In this document: positions 34,998-46,287 of the stretch, piece by piece
Position numbering within the stretch: the first letter of the stretch is position 1
How the letters are laid out: each line of letters begins with the position of its first letter
NCBI GenBank assembly: GCA_963678675.1
Contig: OY783197.1
Location: forward strand, 20,937,934 to 21,001,933
Source: Xiphydria camelus
Lineage: Eukaryota > Arthropoda > Insecta > Hymenoptera > Xiphydriidae
DNA length: 64,000 nucleotides
Direction of reading: 5' to 3'
Program-made: the position numbers and the translations under genes
Notes under the pieces: model-generated
What the model saw: only the letters and a program-made list of their open reading frames with translations
What the model was told of the DNA's origin: nothing
Database searches by the model: none

Positions 34998-35792
34998 TGC
35001 ACAAGTGGATGGGCTACGAAAGACATATGCGTTCTGTAATCCGACGCAATATTTGCGGCTTTGGGACTTGAGAATTTTTAATAACGAGTGCGAGTACTTC
35101 GTTATCCGGCATTTCAGAATAAATTTTTTCATATCGTAACTTAAAAGATATCGATAATGGAGCACCAGGAAATCCTAACCGTCGTTTCCAAAAGGACCAA
35201 CCCCCATGTATATAATTCTCCTTCGGTTGCGCAAAGCGGAATACTTCGCGCTCGCTCGCGCGGGTGAAAGACGTCCACCCGGTTGTTCGAAACACTCGGT
35301 TGCGTCACAAGAGAAGCGCTGCATGCCTCGCTGAAGCTTTTTATTGAACGCGTCCGCCTCCTCAGCGCAGCTTTAACGCGCGTAAGACGCTACACGCTTC
35401 CTTCCTTCCGTATCCTTCGCCGATATTCGCTGAAGACCCGCGACGCGCGGATCGCAGGTATGTACCAAGATCGTTGACATAGTTTCTCGGTCCCTTTCAT
35501 AGTTTCCCCTTACTTTGCGAGGTGAAATTAATTTCACATGAGGAGTGAGAGACGGGCCTCTTTCCTGCTCGTTTCCGCGCGCGTCTTCGTCGAGGAAGAG
35601 GATCCTTCGCGGGGAAGGGTCACGTAATTCCGGGTCCGGATAGATAGATAGAAAGCGCGAATCTAAAGCGGAAGTGAAATATTCCCGGAATTGGGTCGTG
35701 AGAGATTAACTCATACGACGGTGGAAGATTCTGCAGGCTGCAGAGGTCGCAGGAGTCGTTTTTCCCTCGAGAACGCATCGCGAATGGCAGCG
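34998..35792. other. Unique CpG-rich spacer, no gene seen
   Basis: Single-copy; CpG-rich at 35220-35470 and 35560-35680. Nothing recognised. Confidence 0.5.
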
Positions 35793-36342
35793 CTCAGGTG
35801 GAAAAGATATATGTGGATTATATATATATTTTGTATAAGTATAGAATATATCTCTGGTTGGCGGGCAAAAGAATACAAGTCAGAATTATTGATTTTTTCA
35901 GGGGGTAACATTGATTGGATGGAGGCCAAGCTAGGATCATTCGGACGTACCATACATAAACATTTTTTTTATTCATTTACAAATCACAAAACCGTCATTT
36001 AAAATTTCATCTAAAACCATGATCTTAGCCTGGCATCCATCCGATCAATGTGTTACCCCCTGAAAAATCAATAATTCTGACTTTTACTCTTTTGCCCGCC
36101 CACCAGAGATATACATAAATTTGGGCTTATATTAAATTGTTACATTATTTCAATACAAACCGTATATGTATTATATTGTATATGGATTGTACAAAAATTA
36201 AAACTATTGAAATAATATTATATAAAAACCATACCTAGTTCGTGTTATGACTTACAAATTATATATAAATTAAAGAAGTCCAGATTTATAAATGTTCTAT
36301 ATACAAAATATATATAATCTATATAAATATTGTCCACCTGGG
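35793..36342 (+). repeat. Family F element split by a TA-type MITE
   Basis: The left end CTCAGGTGGAAAAGATATAT and right end ATATTGTCCACCTGGG correspond to the CCCAGGCGGAAAAAT termini of family F. The interior is very AT-rich. A 267-base element occupies 35847-36113. Confidence 0.65.
35847..36113. repeat. MITE with TATATCTCTGGT ends nested in family F
   Basis: Arms of about 95 bases: GGCGGGCAAAAGAATACAAG and TCAGGGGGTAACATTGATTG on the left are inverse to CAATGTGTTACCCCCTGA and CTTTTACTCTTTTGCCCGCC on the right. The loop is about 75 bases. TA-type flanks. Confidence 0.85.
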
Positions 36343-36472
36343 CGTAGCCGTGGATTGTTTATACCGGAAAGAAGACCTTCTGGGAGGCCCGAGAGAAAAT
36401 GAGGCCCTAAAGCCTGAGGCTCAGAGTATCCCTTAGGAGCGCGGACCCGCCTCGAGAGACGAAACCACTGGA

Positions 36473-36506
<34 letters not shown>

Positions 36507-36957
36507 GCGCACCGGTAATAATCGACGATTTCCGTCCCCAAATTGTACGATTTCGTGGGACGGGCGGATGCGGAGACGCGGGGCAACGGGGACCGGGTAC
36601 CCGGATGAACCTTCGGGAACGCCTCTTTTGTTCCTCGAACGACGCCGGGTATGACGCGGGGGGGAGCAATTTTTTCGATTATTAGCGATTCGTGGGATTT
36701 CACCGTGAATTTCATGATTGATGAAGTTCGTCGCGCGAGGGAGGGACTCTGAGGGTTCGCATTGTTGTTGCCGTGGGCGGGAAAGTATTCAAGGTCCTCT
36801 TCCTCTTAGGATTCTTCAAAATTAAAAAACCCGCAGCGATCTTCGACGTTTATCACGATTATTTTCCTTCGCTTCTTTCTTTCCCTCACTTCGTTTCGAT
36901 GTCATTTTGCGATTTTTTGAAACTTAAAGACTGCTAAGATCAAGCCGTTTTTATACA
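36343..36957. other. Unique spacer with (TC)n tract
   Basis: Single-copy DNA with a TC run of about 29 bases at 36475-36503. The minus-strand frames across it are open through the repeat. No gene. Confidence 0.55.
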
Positions 36958-37477
36958 TACTGAGAAAAATGATTAGTAGTTACACGGAGAACAAGAATTA
37001 GTAAAAAATTATGGGAAAACCGATGAAAATGTTTACATTTATCCCAATAACAGGGCTCCTCGAGGTAAGACATTGAAGTTTTTCAAGGACCACCGAGTGC
37101 TTTTTACAGTTCGTAATGGTACAAACATCAGTTTATACGGCAAAATTGACACAACCTCCTGTTAATATGTGTCGGGTGTTTACGGGTTTATACCGTTGCG
37201 AACTGTAAAAAGTACGGTGTGCCTATTAAAAAATTCAATGTTTCACCTCGAGGGAACCTGTTACTGGGATTCACTGTAAAAATTCGTAATCCCTTTTCTC
37301 CATATAATGTTAACCAAGCTTCGATTGACATGGAAACAATGAAATATTTGTATTGCACAAAAACGAAACCTTTGGTTGCAACAAATAAATGTTGGTTGTG
37401 ACAATGTAATGCTTCTAAAATGTTTGGTTGTGAAAGCTAAACATTTATTGTCGCGATACAGATAATTTTTCTCAGTA
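36958..37477. repeat. TACTGAG-ended element split by a CACGGAG-ended element
   Basis: TACTGAGAAAAATGATTAG at the left and GATAATTTTTCTCAGTA at the right are inverse. The right-hand interior has repeated TTTGGTTG(C/T)-type units, unlike other families. The inner element occupies 36983-37304. Confidence 0.65.
36983..37304. repeat. Nested palindromic MITE with CACGGAGAA end
   Basis: The left arm (TTATCCCAATAACAGGGCTC, CTCGAGGTAAGACATTGAA, ACTTTTTAC-type) is inverse to the right arm (TTCAATGTTTCACCTCGAGG, CCTGTTACTGGGATTCACTG) over roughly 130 bases. TA on both sides. No second copy in the window. Confidence 0.75.
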
Positions 37478-38162
37478 CGCATACCTTCTACAAAAAATAC
37501 CATTTGTTATTTCTAAATTTCTTAGATTCCAATCACGATTCCGACGTAAATAAATAATCGCTGTCTTCCACGCTATTTATCCACGCATGCAGCGATGTCT
37601 ATACGCGTCACAAATCGCGACGCGCGCCTCGCGGTTCCCCGCGCTCGTTAGTCCGTCGCGTCGCCGTCGATGACGCGAGACCGCATAGCGCCTCGAGGCT
37701 ACGAGGAAATCGCGACTCGCGCGATGCGTGTGCTCGCTGGACCGACACCTGCATATAGGAACACGCAGTCGCGCCATCCGGCTCAGAATCCGTTGCAGTA
37801 CCACGGCGCTGCAGGTGGGGAATGCATTCCTGCGGATACCTACTCGCGCGCCAAGTACCGAAACGAGCTTCTGCCTTCCAATTTCAATTAGACTCCCCGC
37901 CTCCCCCGCCTTTCCGGCCACTTCCTTTACGGGACCAATTTCAGCCGACGTTCTCGATGAGACTGCCGACAAAAAAGACGCCACGAAGAAATTAGTCGGG
38001 TGGGAGGAAGTGGCGAGGAGCCCGAGTCCAGGTAGAGCACCGCAGAATCCGACGCGATTCATCGCCGTTGTCAGGGAAGTGGCGAAACTCCGAGGCGAGC
38101 CACCCGCGTCAATCGGGGTTTGGCGATCTTCTTCGTTATCGCTTCGCGACGACTCGTCGAGA
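37478..38162. other. Unique CpG-rich spacer, no gene seen
   Basis: CpG-rich single-copy DNA. Frames at 37577-38062 (minus) and 37728-38222 (plus) are open over the same bases, and the plus frame runs into family P. No domain in either. Confidence 0.5.
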
Positions 38163-38770
38163 TGTCTTAAGGTTTTGGCAAAAATCGAGATTTCTGGAAC
38201 GAACTCTCAATCCCCCGTATGATGTATTTTTTGGCGCTAATTTCGAAAACCATCGATTTATTGAGGAAATATTAATCTCAATAGAACAACAAGATATCGA
38301 TAATTTTTTTATTAAAAAAGAAATTTTTTTGTATACGTATAATCATTGGTATAATTATATTTTATATTTCCTGTAAGATATCGACCAAATAACCTGGAAT
38401 ACTTTGTTTGCGAACTCCAACATCTTTCAGTGGAATTTCAGGAGGGTGCTCGATGATTCGTTTCTCGGTATTCCGCGCGTCTGTCCTTACGATAAAATTG
38501 GTATTCGCTCGGTTGGGAATTCTTTTTTTTTTCGCGAATTTCAATATCCTTCGATGGAATTTTGAATGGGTGCTCGACGATTCATTTCTCTATACCCTGC
38601 ATGCATCCATGCAACAAAATTTGTATTCATTCCGATCACAGGATTTACTTTTCACGAACTCCAATATCCTTCGGTAGAATTTCGTGCTTTTTGTAGTCAG
38701 CGCGAAAAAATACAGAAGAGATAGGGTGGTCGAATCATTGATTTCAGAGCTTTCCATTTTCGGAAAAATC
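38163..38770. repeat. Family P unit interrupted by a tandem repeat
   Basis: The left part (AAAATCGAGATTTCTGGAAC, TTATTGAGGAAATATTAATC) and the right part (GTCAGCGCGAAAAAATACAG, GATAGGGTGGTCGAATCATT) are the two halves of the family P arrangement. Between them sits a ~122-base tandem repeat (38411-38690). Confidence 0.55.
38411..38690 (+). repeat. ~122-base tandem repeat, about 2.3 copies
   Basis: CGAACTCCAACATCTTTCAG, CGAATTTCAATATCCTTCGA and CGAACTCCAATATCCTTCGG start units at 38411, 38535 and 38655 (periods 124 and 120). Units one and two also share GGGTGCTCGA(T/C)GATTC. The long open frame across it is likely a by-product. Not seen elsewhere in the window. Confidence 0.75.
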
Positions 38771-40049
38771 TCAGTACCTACGTATTGATTGAGGCGACTA
38801 ATTACATGTTTTATTGAATTAAATATTTCTTCAGGTTAACTGTTTTCAGTTCGTATCTTTTAACCACACCAATTATTTTACTCAACCGAACGTTCATTTG
38901 CAAAGTGTTGATGAAATTATTGTGTCGAACCAAATTTTTTTGGAATCAACTCCATTTTGTATCAGTATTCGCACGACGTTTTCACCTTCGTTCTAATTTC
39001 TCCTGCCCCGGCATTCGTTCGTCCCGTACGAAATAAGAAAAAAAGTATCCGAAAGAAGAAGAATTTTCCAGGAATTCGCGTGCCCCCAGGACGTCGCTTC
39101 CGCTCACCGCCAACGGGGCGCACCGCTAGGTTTTACAACGATCACCCAGACCGCGTCGTCGGCGTACAAACGCATAATACACGATATCCTCTCGCGTACC
39201 AAAAGTCATTAAGACTCATTCGCGCCACCAAACGAGCAGCACCGCGCGCATAGACGCCCACTTAAGGACTTTACGCTCTTAACCGCCGCGAGCTTTTGTA
39301 ATTATCCCGTGGAACTCTTCCGAAGTACTGCCGGCAGCGCGACGCGCCTCCCTCGCGCCACGGATAGCAGTGCGGCGATCCATCGCAACCGCGCGCCGCT
39401 TTGACAAGCCTCGCTGCACGCTTTACGAACGACCGCAGCGTTAATGCCGCTTATTGCTCGGCGACTGTAGGTTGGCACGTAACTACGTTCCGACGTAACT
39501 GCGTACAGGTATTCGCAACGACGATTTCACGAGCACCGGCCGCTTTGTCGCGCTGCAACGCTGTCGCGGCATAAGCGCGAGCGCTATTACGGCTTCGGGG
39601 AAGTGGCGGAGAGTCGGGAGGGAAGCACCAAGGACTCGGTTTGTCGGAAGAGAGTTTATACGAGTCTTCGACCCGTCCGGCGTCCTCTCGAACCGCATCC
39701 TCGTAACTACCGCGCGGTAGGCGACGGGTTACGTCGCGAGTAGATGCATAGGGATGGTTGCGAGAATACTTTGCGGTGAGGCTGCCTACCGCGTGGATAA
39801 TGGCGAGCTGGCAATTCTGTGCTGTTATTTTTTCAGCGGTGTCTACGAAGGTAGAAACACTGTAGTGTATTTTCGCTGTCTAACGTGGACATTGGTCAAA
39901 CCAACTTTTATTTCTGATTCGCCGTATACTCTTAGACGCATAGGTTGAGTCTGTGGGAGGCGGCATTAAGTAGAAATACTATAACGCGAAATTAATGGTC
40001 GATTGATTTACGTTTATTTTAATTTTCCAATGATAAATGTTTAGTGCAA
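38771..40049. other. Unique spacer, CpG-rich centre, no gene seen
   Basis: 38771-38990 is AT-rich and 39060-39740 CpG-rich. Open frames are under 100 codons and unrecognised. Confidence 0.5.
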
Positions 40050-40579
40050 CACTGATAAAAAAAAATAGGTTGAAGGATTTAGTTGGTTTAAATTAGTCAA
40101 CAAAAAAAAACAATATATTCATTTAAGTAAAAAAATTCGTGTTTAATTCAATACCAACTGCACATAAACAGTCATATATGACGGACTAAAGATGTAAAGT
40201 TGTGGCAACTAAATATCTAAGTACTTGTAGTGATTAAACATACACGGAAAAAAAAATTTCTGGTAAATTTCGGGACAAGGCCAATTTCTTGTTATGATAA
40301 CTACGATTTTAGTAAAAATTATAGGAAAACTTGTAGAAGTTACAAGCGTTTGCTGGTATTTTTACTAAGATTGTTGTTATCGTAAAAATAAATTGGCCTT
40401 GTCCCGCATTTTATCACAAACTGTGTAAATGTTACAATTAATTTTTTTCCGTTTATATTAGTAGTGAATGAACGAGTATCGGATTGAACGCAATTATTCA
40501 AATTGAGAAAATATTTAATTGCTTGAAATAATTTAAACCTAATATAACAAATCGATTCAACCGATCTTTTTTTCTCAGT
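40050..40579. repeat. CACTGAT-ended element split by family J
   Basis: CACTGATAAAAAAAAATAGG at the left, GATCTTTTTTTCTCAGTC at the right. The left interior ATTTAGTTGGTTTAAATTAG is not close to another family. A family J element sits at 40243-40453. Confidence 0.6.
40243..40453. repeat. Family J palindromic MITE, TA-flanked
   Basis: CACGGAAAAAAAAATTTCTG at the left, AATTAATTTTTTTCCGTT at the right, TA on both sides. Internal inverse pair: GGGACAAGGCCAATTTCTTG and AAATTGGCCTTGTCCCGCAT. Matches 50897-51114. Confidence 0.8.
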
Positions 40580-41916
40580 CATACCGGTCTGGGAGATCCG
40601 ACTTATGCACAGAGGAGCGCAATTTTTTCACGTATGCATCTAAGGGTTAAAGAGAGCCTTGCTCTTTTCACGATACGAGTACCAAAGGCTCGCTCTCCTC
40701 CCACTCTTTCGACGCGACGCGGGAAAATCATGCAAATGACACACATCGAACGTACGCTCGAAACTGGTTTAAAAGGCCCGTCGCGACCATGGCGCCGCTT
40801 CGATCGTATTAGCGCGGGTGGACGTTGGAATTTGCATGATAATTGGCGCGAGAACATCGGTGGGTAACTGCCATCACCGGTGGAGTTGTTTCGCAGTTGC
40901 AGCTTAGCGATAGACGGTTATTGTCGAACGGCGTTATTTCTGCGGGGTGTGAATGGGTCGCGGGTAGGTCGGGGAAGCTGCACCGCGGAATCTCTTCCGT
41001 ACGAATAGAAGGAGGGCGAATGCGGAAAAGAAATAAAGGACGGAGGATGCGACACTTTTTCGTGGGAACAAGATCACCGCCGAGCCAGCGATTAAAGAGT
41101 CGAACGACATTAGAGTTTCAGTGGCAACGATTATTACTCTGGCATTACGTCGTAATATTCATAATTGCCTCCAGACGTCGATATTCTCACAGGCTCTTTT
41201 TCAATGTAATATACAAAATTGCCTCTTCGACTTTCTCTTCCCTCTAATGACGCGCTCCACGCGCGGTATCGATTACGAATCGAAACGAGAGAAACGAATG
41301 GTTAAAAAAATCTCTTCTCCCGAGAGCGCCGCCGCTCTCGAGAGACGTGTGGCAGTCGTCAAATATTTCATTCGGATTAGAGTGTCCAATTTCACGTTCG
41401 TCCATCGCTCCGGCTCGTCCACGTAACGACGCCGGACCACGAAGGCGAAGAGGACGCGTAAACTCTCGAACGTTAAATTCCTCTCGCACGTTTCGAACGC
41501 GGAGGAATTACGTGTCTCGCGCTTGGGAATATATGGGCGTACGTAGGAATGCGCGCGCGAGTCGGTTTACTTAAAATATTGTGAGACATTGTTTTCAAAT
41601 AACGACGCGAGATTCTTTGTGGTCGGGCGAGAGGAGAGCAGCGGGAGGAGAACGAGGGGGATCCGTGATGGTGAAGTGGGTGACATTTTTTTCTTCTCCC
41701 GACGAACAAACCAGTCGTCGGAGCTCGCGCGTCCCACGAAGGGTAAACATTCTGTAGGCGGCGGAATCTCGCGACAAAGGCATCGGTCTAGACAAATACC
41801 TCTTCGGGTATTTTTTATTTCGTTCCCCCGCGCGCGGACTCTCACTCCCGGACGGATCGGATCCTTCCCTTCCGGCACCGCGAGCGCGGGGATTCCTGTC
41901 GTTCGTACCACCTGGT
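40580..41916. other. Unique CpG-rich spacer, no gene seen
   Basis: About 1.3 kb. CpG-rich at 40650-41100 and 41230-41900. Frames of 75-134 codons overlap heavily on both strands with no domain. Confidence 0.5.
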
Positions 41917-42041
41917 GAACTCGGTCTTCATATGTGAAAACAATATTCATATTTTTCACTTCAATTTGTAATTATTATACATATTATTTATCGAGCGAAA
42001 AAAAATGACCGAAAAAATAGTTATTCGCAGAGTTATAAGCG

Positions 42042-42430
42042 CCCATGCAGAAAAATGTATAATTATTTTGTATATGATCCATATGTGGTTCTGGTCATAT
42101 ATGGATTATATATGATTTCTATATTAACTAAGTATATAAGGATTATACACGGTAAAAAAGTGGTGTTAATTTTTAACACCATTTCAAAACGCTGTGGACC
42201 TATGTGTACCACATCTAGTGTCATTCTGTCTCAAGCCATTGTTATCTAATACCAAAAGTGATCTATATAGACCCACACCACACAGAACTTTTTACAATGT
42301 AGATACCTATATAGATTTTTAAATAATTGTATAATTCATACATAGTCTGTATATGGTTAATATAGAAATCATATTTAATCCATATATGATCAAAACCACA
42401 TATGTATCATATAGGACTTTTCCGCTTGGG
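42042..42430 (+). repeat. Family F element nested in family H
   Basis: CCCATGCAGAAAAATGTATA at the left and TAGGACTTTTCCGCTTGGG at the right, with CATATGTGGTTCTGGTCATA and its inverse inside. It is split by a family G element. Confidence 0.8.
42148..42299 (+). repeat. Family G element nested in family F, TA-flanked
   Basis: CACGGTAAAAAAGTGGTGTT at the left and AACTTTTTACAATG at the right with TA outside both ends. It contains CCATTGTTATCTAATACCAA, shared with the inverse copy at 59005-59157. Confidence 0.85.
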
Positions 42431-42658
42431 AACAACTTTGTGACGTCATGAAACGCAAAAGAGACGCACTTATGCCAAGCAATGAGTGCGAAAGAGATAG
42501 GCTTACAACACGACGACGTAGTTGCATTTCAAAATGTCATTTTCCAGCTCCAATGAGGCTGAAAATGAAAAATGAAAAAATACGGGGTAAATAATTCTAT
42601 CCAGATTTTTTTTGTTGAATTTGCAGTAAAACAAAAAATTGCGAGTAAACCGAATTAC

Positions 42659-42922
42659 CATGCCGATACTTGGACACGGGGGGGACGACAAGCTTTCACC
42701 CCTCCGCTCCTCTACGCTAGTGCTTCGCTTCTCGAAAATTACGGGCCCGTGGGATCGCAATGTAATTTCAGTAAACACGCGAGAGATTTAATCAGCGGCG
42801 AGCAACGATCATATCCGGTTTCTCCGCGCGGCGCGAGATCGGGGCGGATAAGGGGGACCGGGGCAATAATAAAATAATGGCATTGCATGTGCGCGCGAGA
42901 GAGCGAAGAGGCGAAGAGTTTA

Positions 42923-42956
<34 letters not shown>

Positions 42957-43321
42957 ATGGGAGTTCCGTAGCGGAGGTTGATCGCGGGTCGCGTGCATCC
43001 ATACCTTCCGCGCGTGTATTCCGTCGTCCACATACCGACGATCCGGCCGCAGAGCGGAGGAACTCCCGAGAAAGCGCTGGATGCGCGATACGAGTACGCG
43101 CGCGGTTGGTGCACCCTGGGAAACGTTTGATTTATATTACTGCACCGCGGGACGACCGCGCTCTCTTATACGTTTCTGCGCTGTATGATCCCTTTTCTAT
43201 ACATCGCCGCATCTCGCGTCGACTCCTCTCCGCGGGGAGGACGAGACGAAAGCTATATGAGTATGAGGGTGGAAGTCGAATTTAGAGCAAAAGATCCGCA
43301 GCCTGGGAGTAGAACGCGGTA
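42659..43321. other. Unique CpG-rich spacer with (CT)n tract
   Basis: CT run of about 36 bases at 42922-42957, with one T-rich interruption, in CpG-rich single-copy DNA. Frames through it are open in both directions. No gene. Confidence 0.55.
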
Positions 43322-43540
43322 CAGAGAAGAAACTTTGTTTAATCGAAATAAACGTGTTTTTGTGATAGTCCTGGAAGCACGTTTATTCGATTTGAATGAA
43401 TACCGATTTGATTAAAATAATATTCAATTAATCAATGAGATTTATATGTGTCTAATCGATATTCATTTTAATCGAATAAATGTATTCCTAGGACTACTGA
43501 AAACCAGATTCAATTGACTCGAGTACATTTTTTTTCAGTG
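43322..43540. repeat. Palindromic MITE, single copy
   Basis: GATAGTCCTGGAAGCACGTT, then TATTCGATTTGAATGAATA, is inverse to TATTCATTTTAATCGAATAA followed by ATGTATTCCTAGGACTACTG. The right end TTTTTTTTCAGTG is of the CACTGA type and the left is CAGAGAAG. Four bases separate it from a family C element. Confidence 0.7.
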
Positions 43541-43544
43541 GGTG

Positions 43545-43811
43545 CCCTGAGAGAAAATATTGCTAATCAAGAACATATGGTCTTACAAATTTTGAGAATA
43601 GAGATGGTCGTGGTGGAACTGTATAGGCATTTAAAAATTGAGACATATATACGAATATCAGTATGATAACGCATTTTAGAAAAAAATATTTCTTATAAAA
43701 GTTATTTGCTTTAGAGGAGGAGAGAGAACTGTACGTTTTAATTTTCATTATCGTTGATCTTCGAATTATATCATGTTTTCATTTTGGTATCAACGATTAT
43801 TTCTCTCAGTA
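43545..43811 (+). repeat. Family C element, diverged
   Basis: CCCTGAGAGAAAATATTGCT at the left and CAACGATTATTTCTCTCAGT at the right. Internal AATTATATCATGTTTTCATT matches family C. The middle is diverged. Confidence 0.65.
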
Positions 43812-45062
43812 TGGATCTCTCGTTTCAGACAATTCTGCGCGCTAGTACTCCGTCGTGAGGTGCGGGGCTTGCACCCTTATCGGATCGTTCCCTCTAGACA
43901 CGATTTCCTCGTTGCCAGGTAATTCGTCGAGTATTCGATGCGGAATACTCTTAGAGAATATTAAAAACATGTCGGCTCGCCGCTTACTTTGTCTCGCTGC
44001 CTCGTCGTTCCCATTATCTCCGGTTCCTTATTTTCTCCCGCGCGCCGCGTTCCGGAAGAAACGTAACGACCCGCAGGGGGTGAAGGGGGAGGCAAGGAAT
44101 AATCGTATATATGAAAGTTTAACGAGACCCTCGTTCCGCGATGCACCCCCGGAAATGGAGCGAAATGAAAGCCCGACGGGGAGGGAAAACGATTTCAATA
44201 TCGCGCGTACGAACGTCTTCGGTGCGAACGAAACCGTGGCGGCGCGCCGCCGCGCGAACGACGAGCGCGCCATCCGGGGTAGCAGCTGCCTTTGTATACT
44301 TTCAATTTGTTGTAACGCGCGCGCCGCGCCGCGCCCGTGCCCCGTGGGCAATTTAACGGAATGTCGAGTTTATGATTGTCGTCGGCCCGCACGCGGATCA
44401 TAAAGGCCGAATTTATTTCCCGTTAATTGCTGGGCTTAAAAGGAACGCTCTCTCCCTCTCTATTTGTGTACGATACGTTCCCACGGAATCTTAACTTCCT
44501 CCCCTTTTATTTCCTTCCAAGGCGTAATGACTTTTTGGTTGACTGGAGAAAATGGAGAGGATCTTTCGCATTCTCCTATTCGTCGATTTTCGATCGATCT
44601 CGATTTTTTTTTTATTTTGAGGAAATTGAAGAATGCGAAGATCTTCAAATAAATCAAAGATTGTAGCGTGTTGTGACTTTCACGGCGCATGACAGTGGAT
44701 GAGCGTCGCAGCTGGCTACACGGTCGTCCTTTTTTTCCCCCCATCGACTCCTTTTACACAAAGACAATTCGACGACTCCATATACGAATCCGGTTTTACA
44801 GGTGCGCCGCGGTGGCGGCGGCAGCGGCAGCAGCGCCTCTTCTGTCAGCTGTCACCTCTTCTTGTACTCCTCTCGAAAGAGGGAAATGAACGGTGTATAA
44901 TACCGGCGGCATAGGTGCTACTTGTAACCTCCTGTAACACGCACCGCGAAGCACGATCGTAATCTCCGCGGGGGGTAATTTCTAATGCAAATGAGAACAC
45001 GCCTGATTAGACGACCGCGGCGCGCAATCGAGCGGCGTGGGCATCGTTTAGTGATCGCTGGA
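43812..45062. other. Unique CpG-rich spacer; possible regulatory sequence
   Basis: A 182-codon + frame at 43855-44403 overlaps open minus-strand frames and lacks a domain. A GCGGCGGCAGCGGCAGCAGC run lies near 44815-44835. ATGCAAAT at 44985-44992 is the POU octamer; one site is weak evidence. No gene called. Confidence 0.45.
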
Positions 45063-45488
45063 GATCGTGGAAAATAATCTTCCCGCATACGCGTAAAATC
45101 GCGATTTTCTCATCGAGACCAAAGGGAAACTCAGAAAATCTTATTAATTTCTCAAATTCCTCCGTGATATCGTAATTTAAAAGAAATTGAGAACAAGGAA
45201 AAGAATTTACTGAGAAGGGGGTTGAAAAACTCGAATCGCCTTTCGATCCGATTTAAAGTTCCTCGATCGTTCCGGGATCTTGGCAAATAATCTTCTTGCA
45301 TACATAAAACCGCGATTTTCTCATCGAGACCGAAGGGAAATTCAGAAAATCCCATCAATCTATTAAACTCTTCCGTGACATCGCAATTTAGAAGAAATTG
45401 AGAACAAAGAAAAGAACTGGGAAATGTTGGAAAACTTGAATCGCCTTTGGATCGGATTTAAAGCCCTTGATCCCTTGGGAACCGATAA
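45063..45488 (+). repeat. 213-base tandem duplication, two diverged copies
   Basis: GATCGTGGAAAATAATCTTC starts copy one (45063) and GATCTTGGCAAATAATCTTC copy two (45276). Both run through GCGATTTTCTCATCGAGACC, AGAAATTGAGAACAA and GAATCGCCTTT. Similarity is roughly 80 percent by eye. No related sequence elsewhere in the window and no sustained open frame. Confidence 0.8.
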
Positions 45489-45721
45489 CGGAACCGAGCA
45501 GATCGGAATGGCCGAAAAGTGGCGAGCAGCCGCGCGAAGATTTCCGACCGGGAGCCGTATCCGCTCGCGGCTTATCCCACATGCCGGATGAAGAAAAGAA
45601 ACGAAGAAGTCCAGTGAAGGGCTAAAAAATTCGCCCCGTTAGAGAGACACCTGAGTAGTCGGCCGATTAATTAAATGAACACGGCGCTTCGCGCGAGCGC
45701 CGATAAGGCCGGGTGTTGGAA

Positions 45722-46287
45722 GAACTCGGTCTTCTCGTAAAAGAAATATTCACATCTTAAAATTCAATTTATAATCTGTATACCTACATATTAATATCGC
45801 ACGAAAAGGAAAATGTACGAAGGAATAATTATTCGCAAAGTTATATTGAAAAAAAGTGTTAGTTGGGTCTACTAAAAATGACGGGGTCGCAAGTAATTAT
45901 TTATTTACATCGATTAGATCTTTTTTCATATTAATTTGATATTTCTTCCTTGCAATCACATATTATTCCAGATGATTGCAAGGGACAGATATTTAATTGA
46001 CGCATTTAAAAAACGTCATTGATATGTATAAATAGATCCAACTATTTTTTTTTCTCTGCACGATGTTGTGATGTTATCGAAACGCAAAAGAAGATGCACT
46101 TATGCCGAGCAACGAGTGCGAGAGAGACAGGCTTACGACACGATAACGCAGCTGCACTTTTAAATGTCGTTTTTCAGCTCAAATGAGGTTGAAAATTAAG
46201 AATAAAAAAATACGAAGTAAATAATTTTGTAAACTTTTTCCGAATTGGCAAAAAAAAAAAAGAATTTTTGAGAGGAAACCGAGTTTC
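45722..46287 (+). repeat. Family H element interrupted by family I
   Basis: GAACTCGGTCTTCTCGTAAA at the left, GAGAGGAAACCGAGTTTC at the right. The junctions are at GCAAAGTTATATTG and GATGTTGTGATGTTATCG, compared with the uninterrupted copy at 47592. Confidence 0.75.
45848..46061 (+). repeat. Family I element nested in family H
   Basis: The left TGAAAAAAAGTGTTAGTTGG, then GTCTACTAAAAATGACG, is inverse to the right CGTCATTGATATGTATAAAT, then AGATCCAACTATTTTTT and TTCTCTGCAC. The GGGGTCGCAAGTAATTATTT block is shared with 1-122. Confidence 0.7.

Larger units (their letters stand above)
41917..42658 (+). repeat. Family H element interrupted by F (which holds G)
   Basis: The left piece starts GAACTCGGTCTTCATATGTG and reaches TTATTCGCAGAGTTATAAGC; the right piece resumes ACTTTGTGACGTCATGAAAC and ends near GAGTAAACCGAATTAC. 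The same two pieces are joined without a gap at 47592-47950. Confidence 0.75.

Noticed and set aside
35847..36113. microRNA hairpin
   Set aside because: Arms of ~95 bases with a 75-base loop and TA flanks fit a MITE better; no known microRNA seed recognised.
37577..38222. Overlapping frames of 161 codons (minus) and 164 codons (plus)
   Set aside because: Open on both strands over the same bases; neither resembles a protein family, and the plus frame ends in a P repeat.
43855..44403. 182-codon plus-strand frame
   Set aside because: Overlaps open minus-strand frames in CpG-rich DNA; no domain, no splice context I can support.
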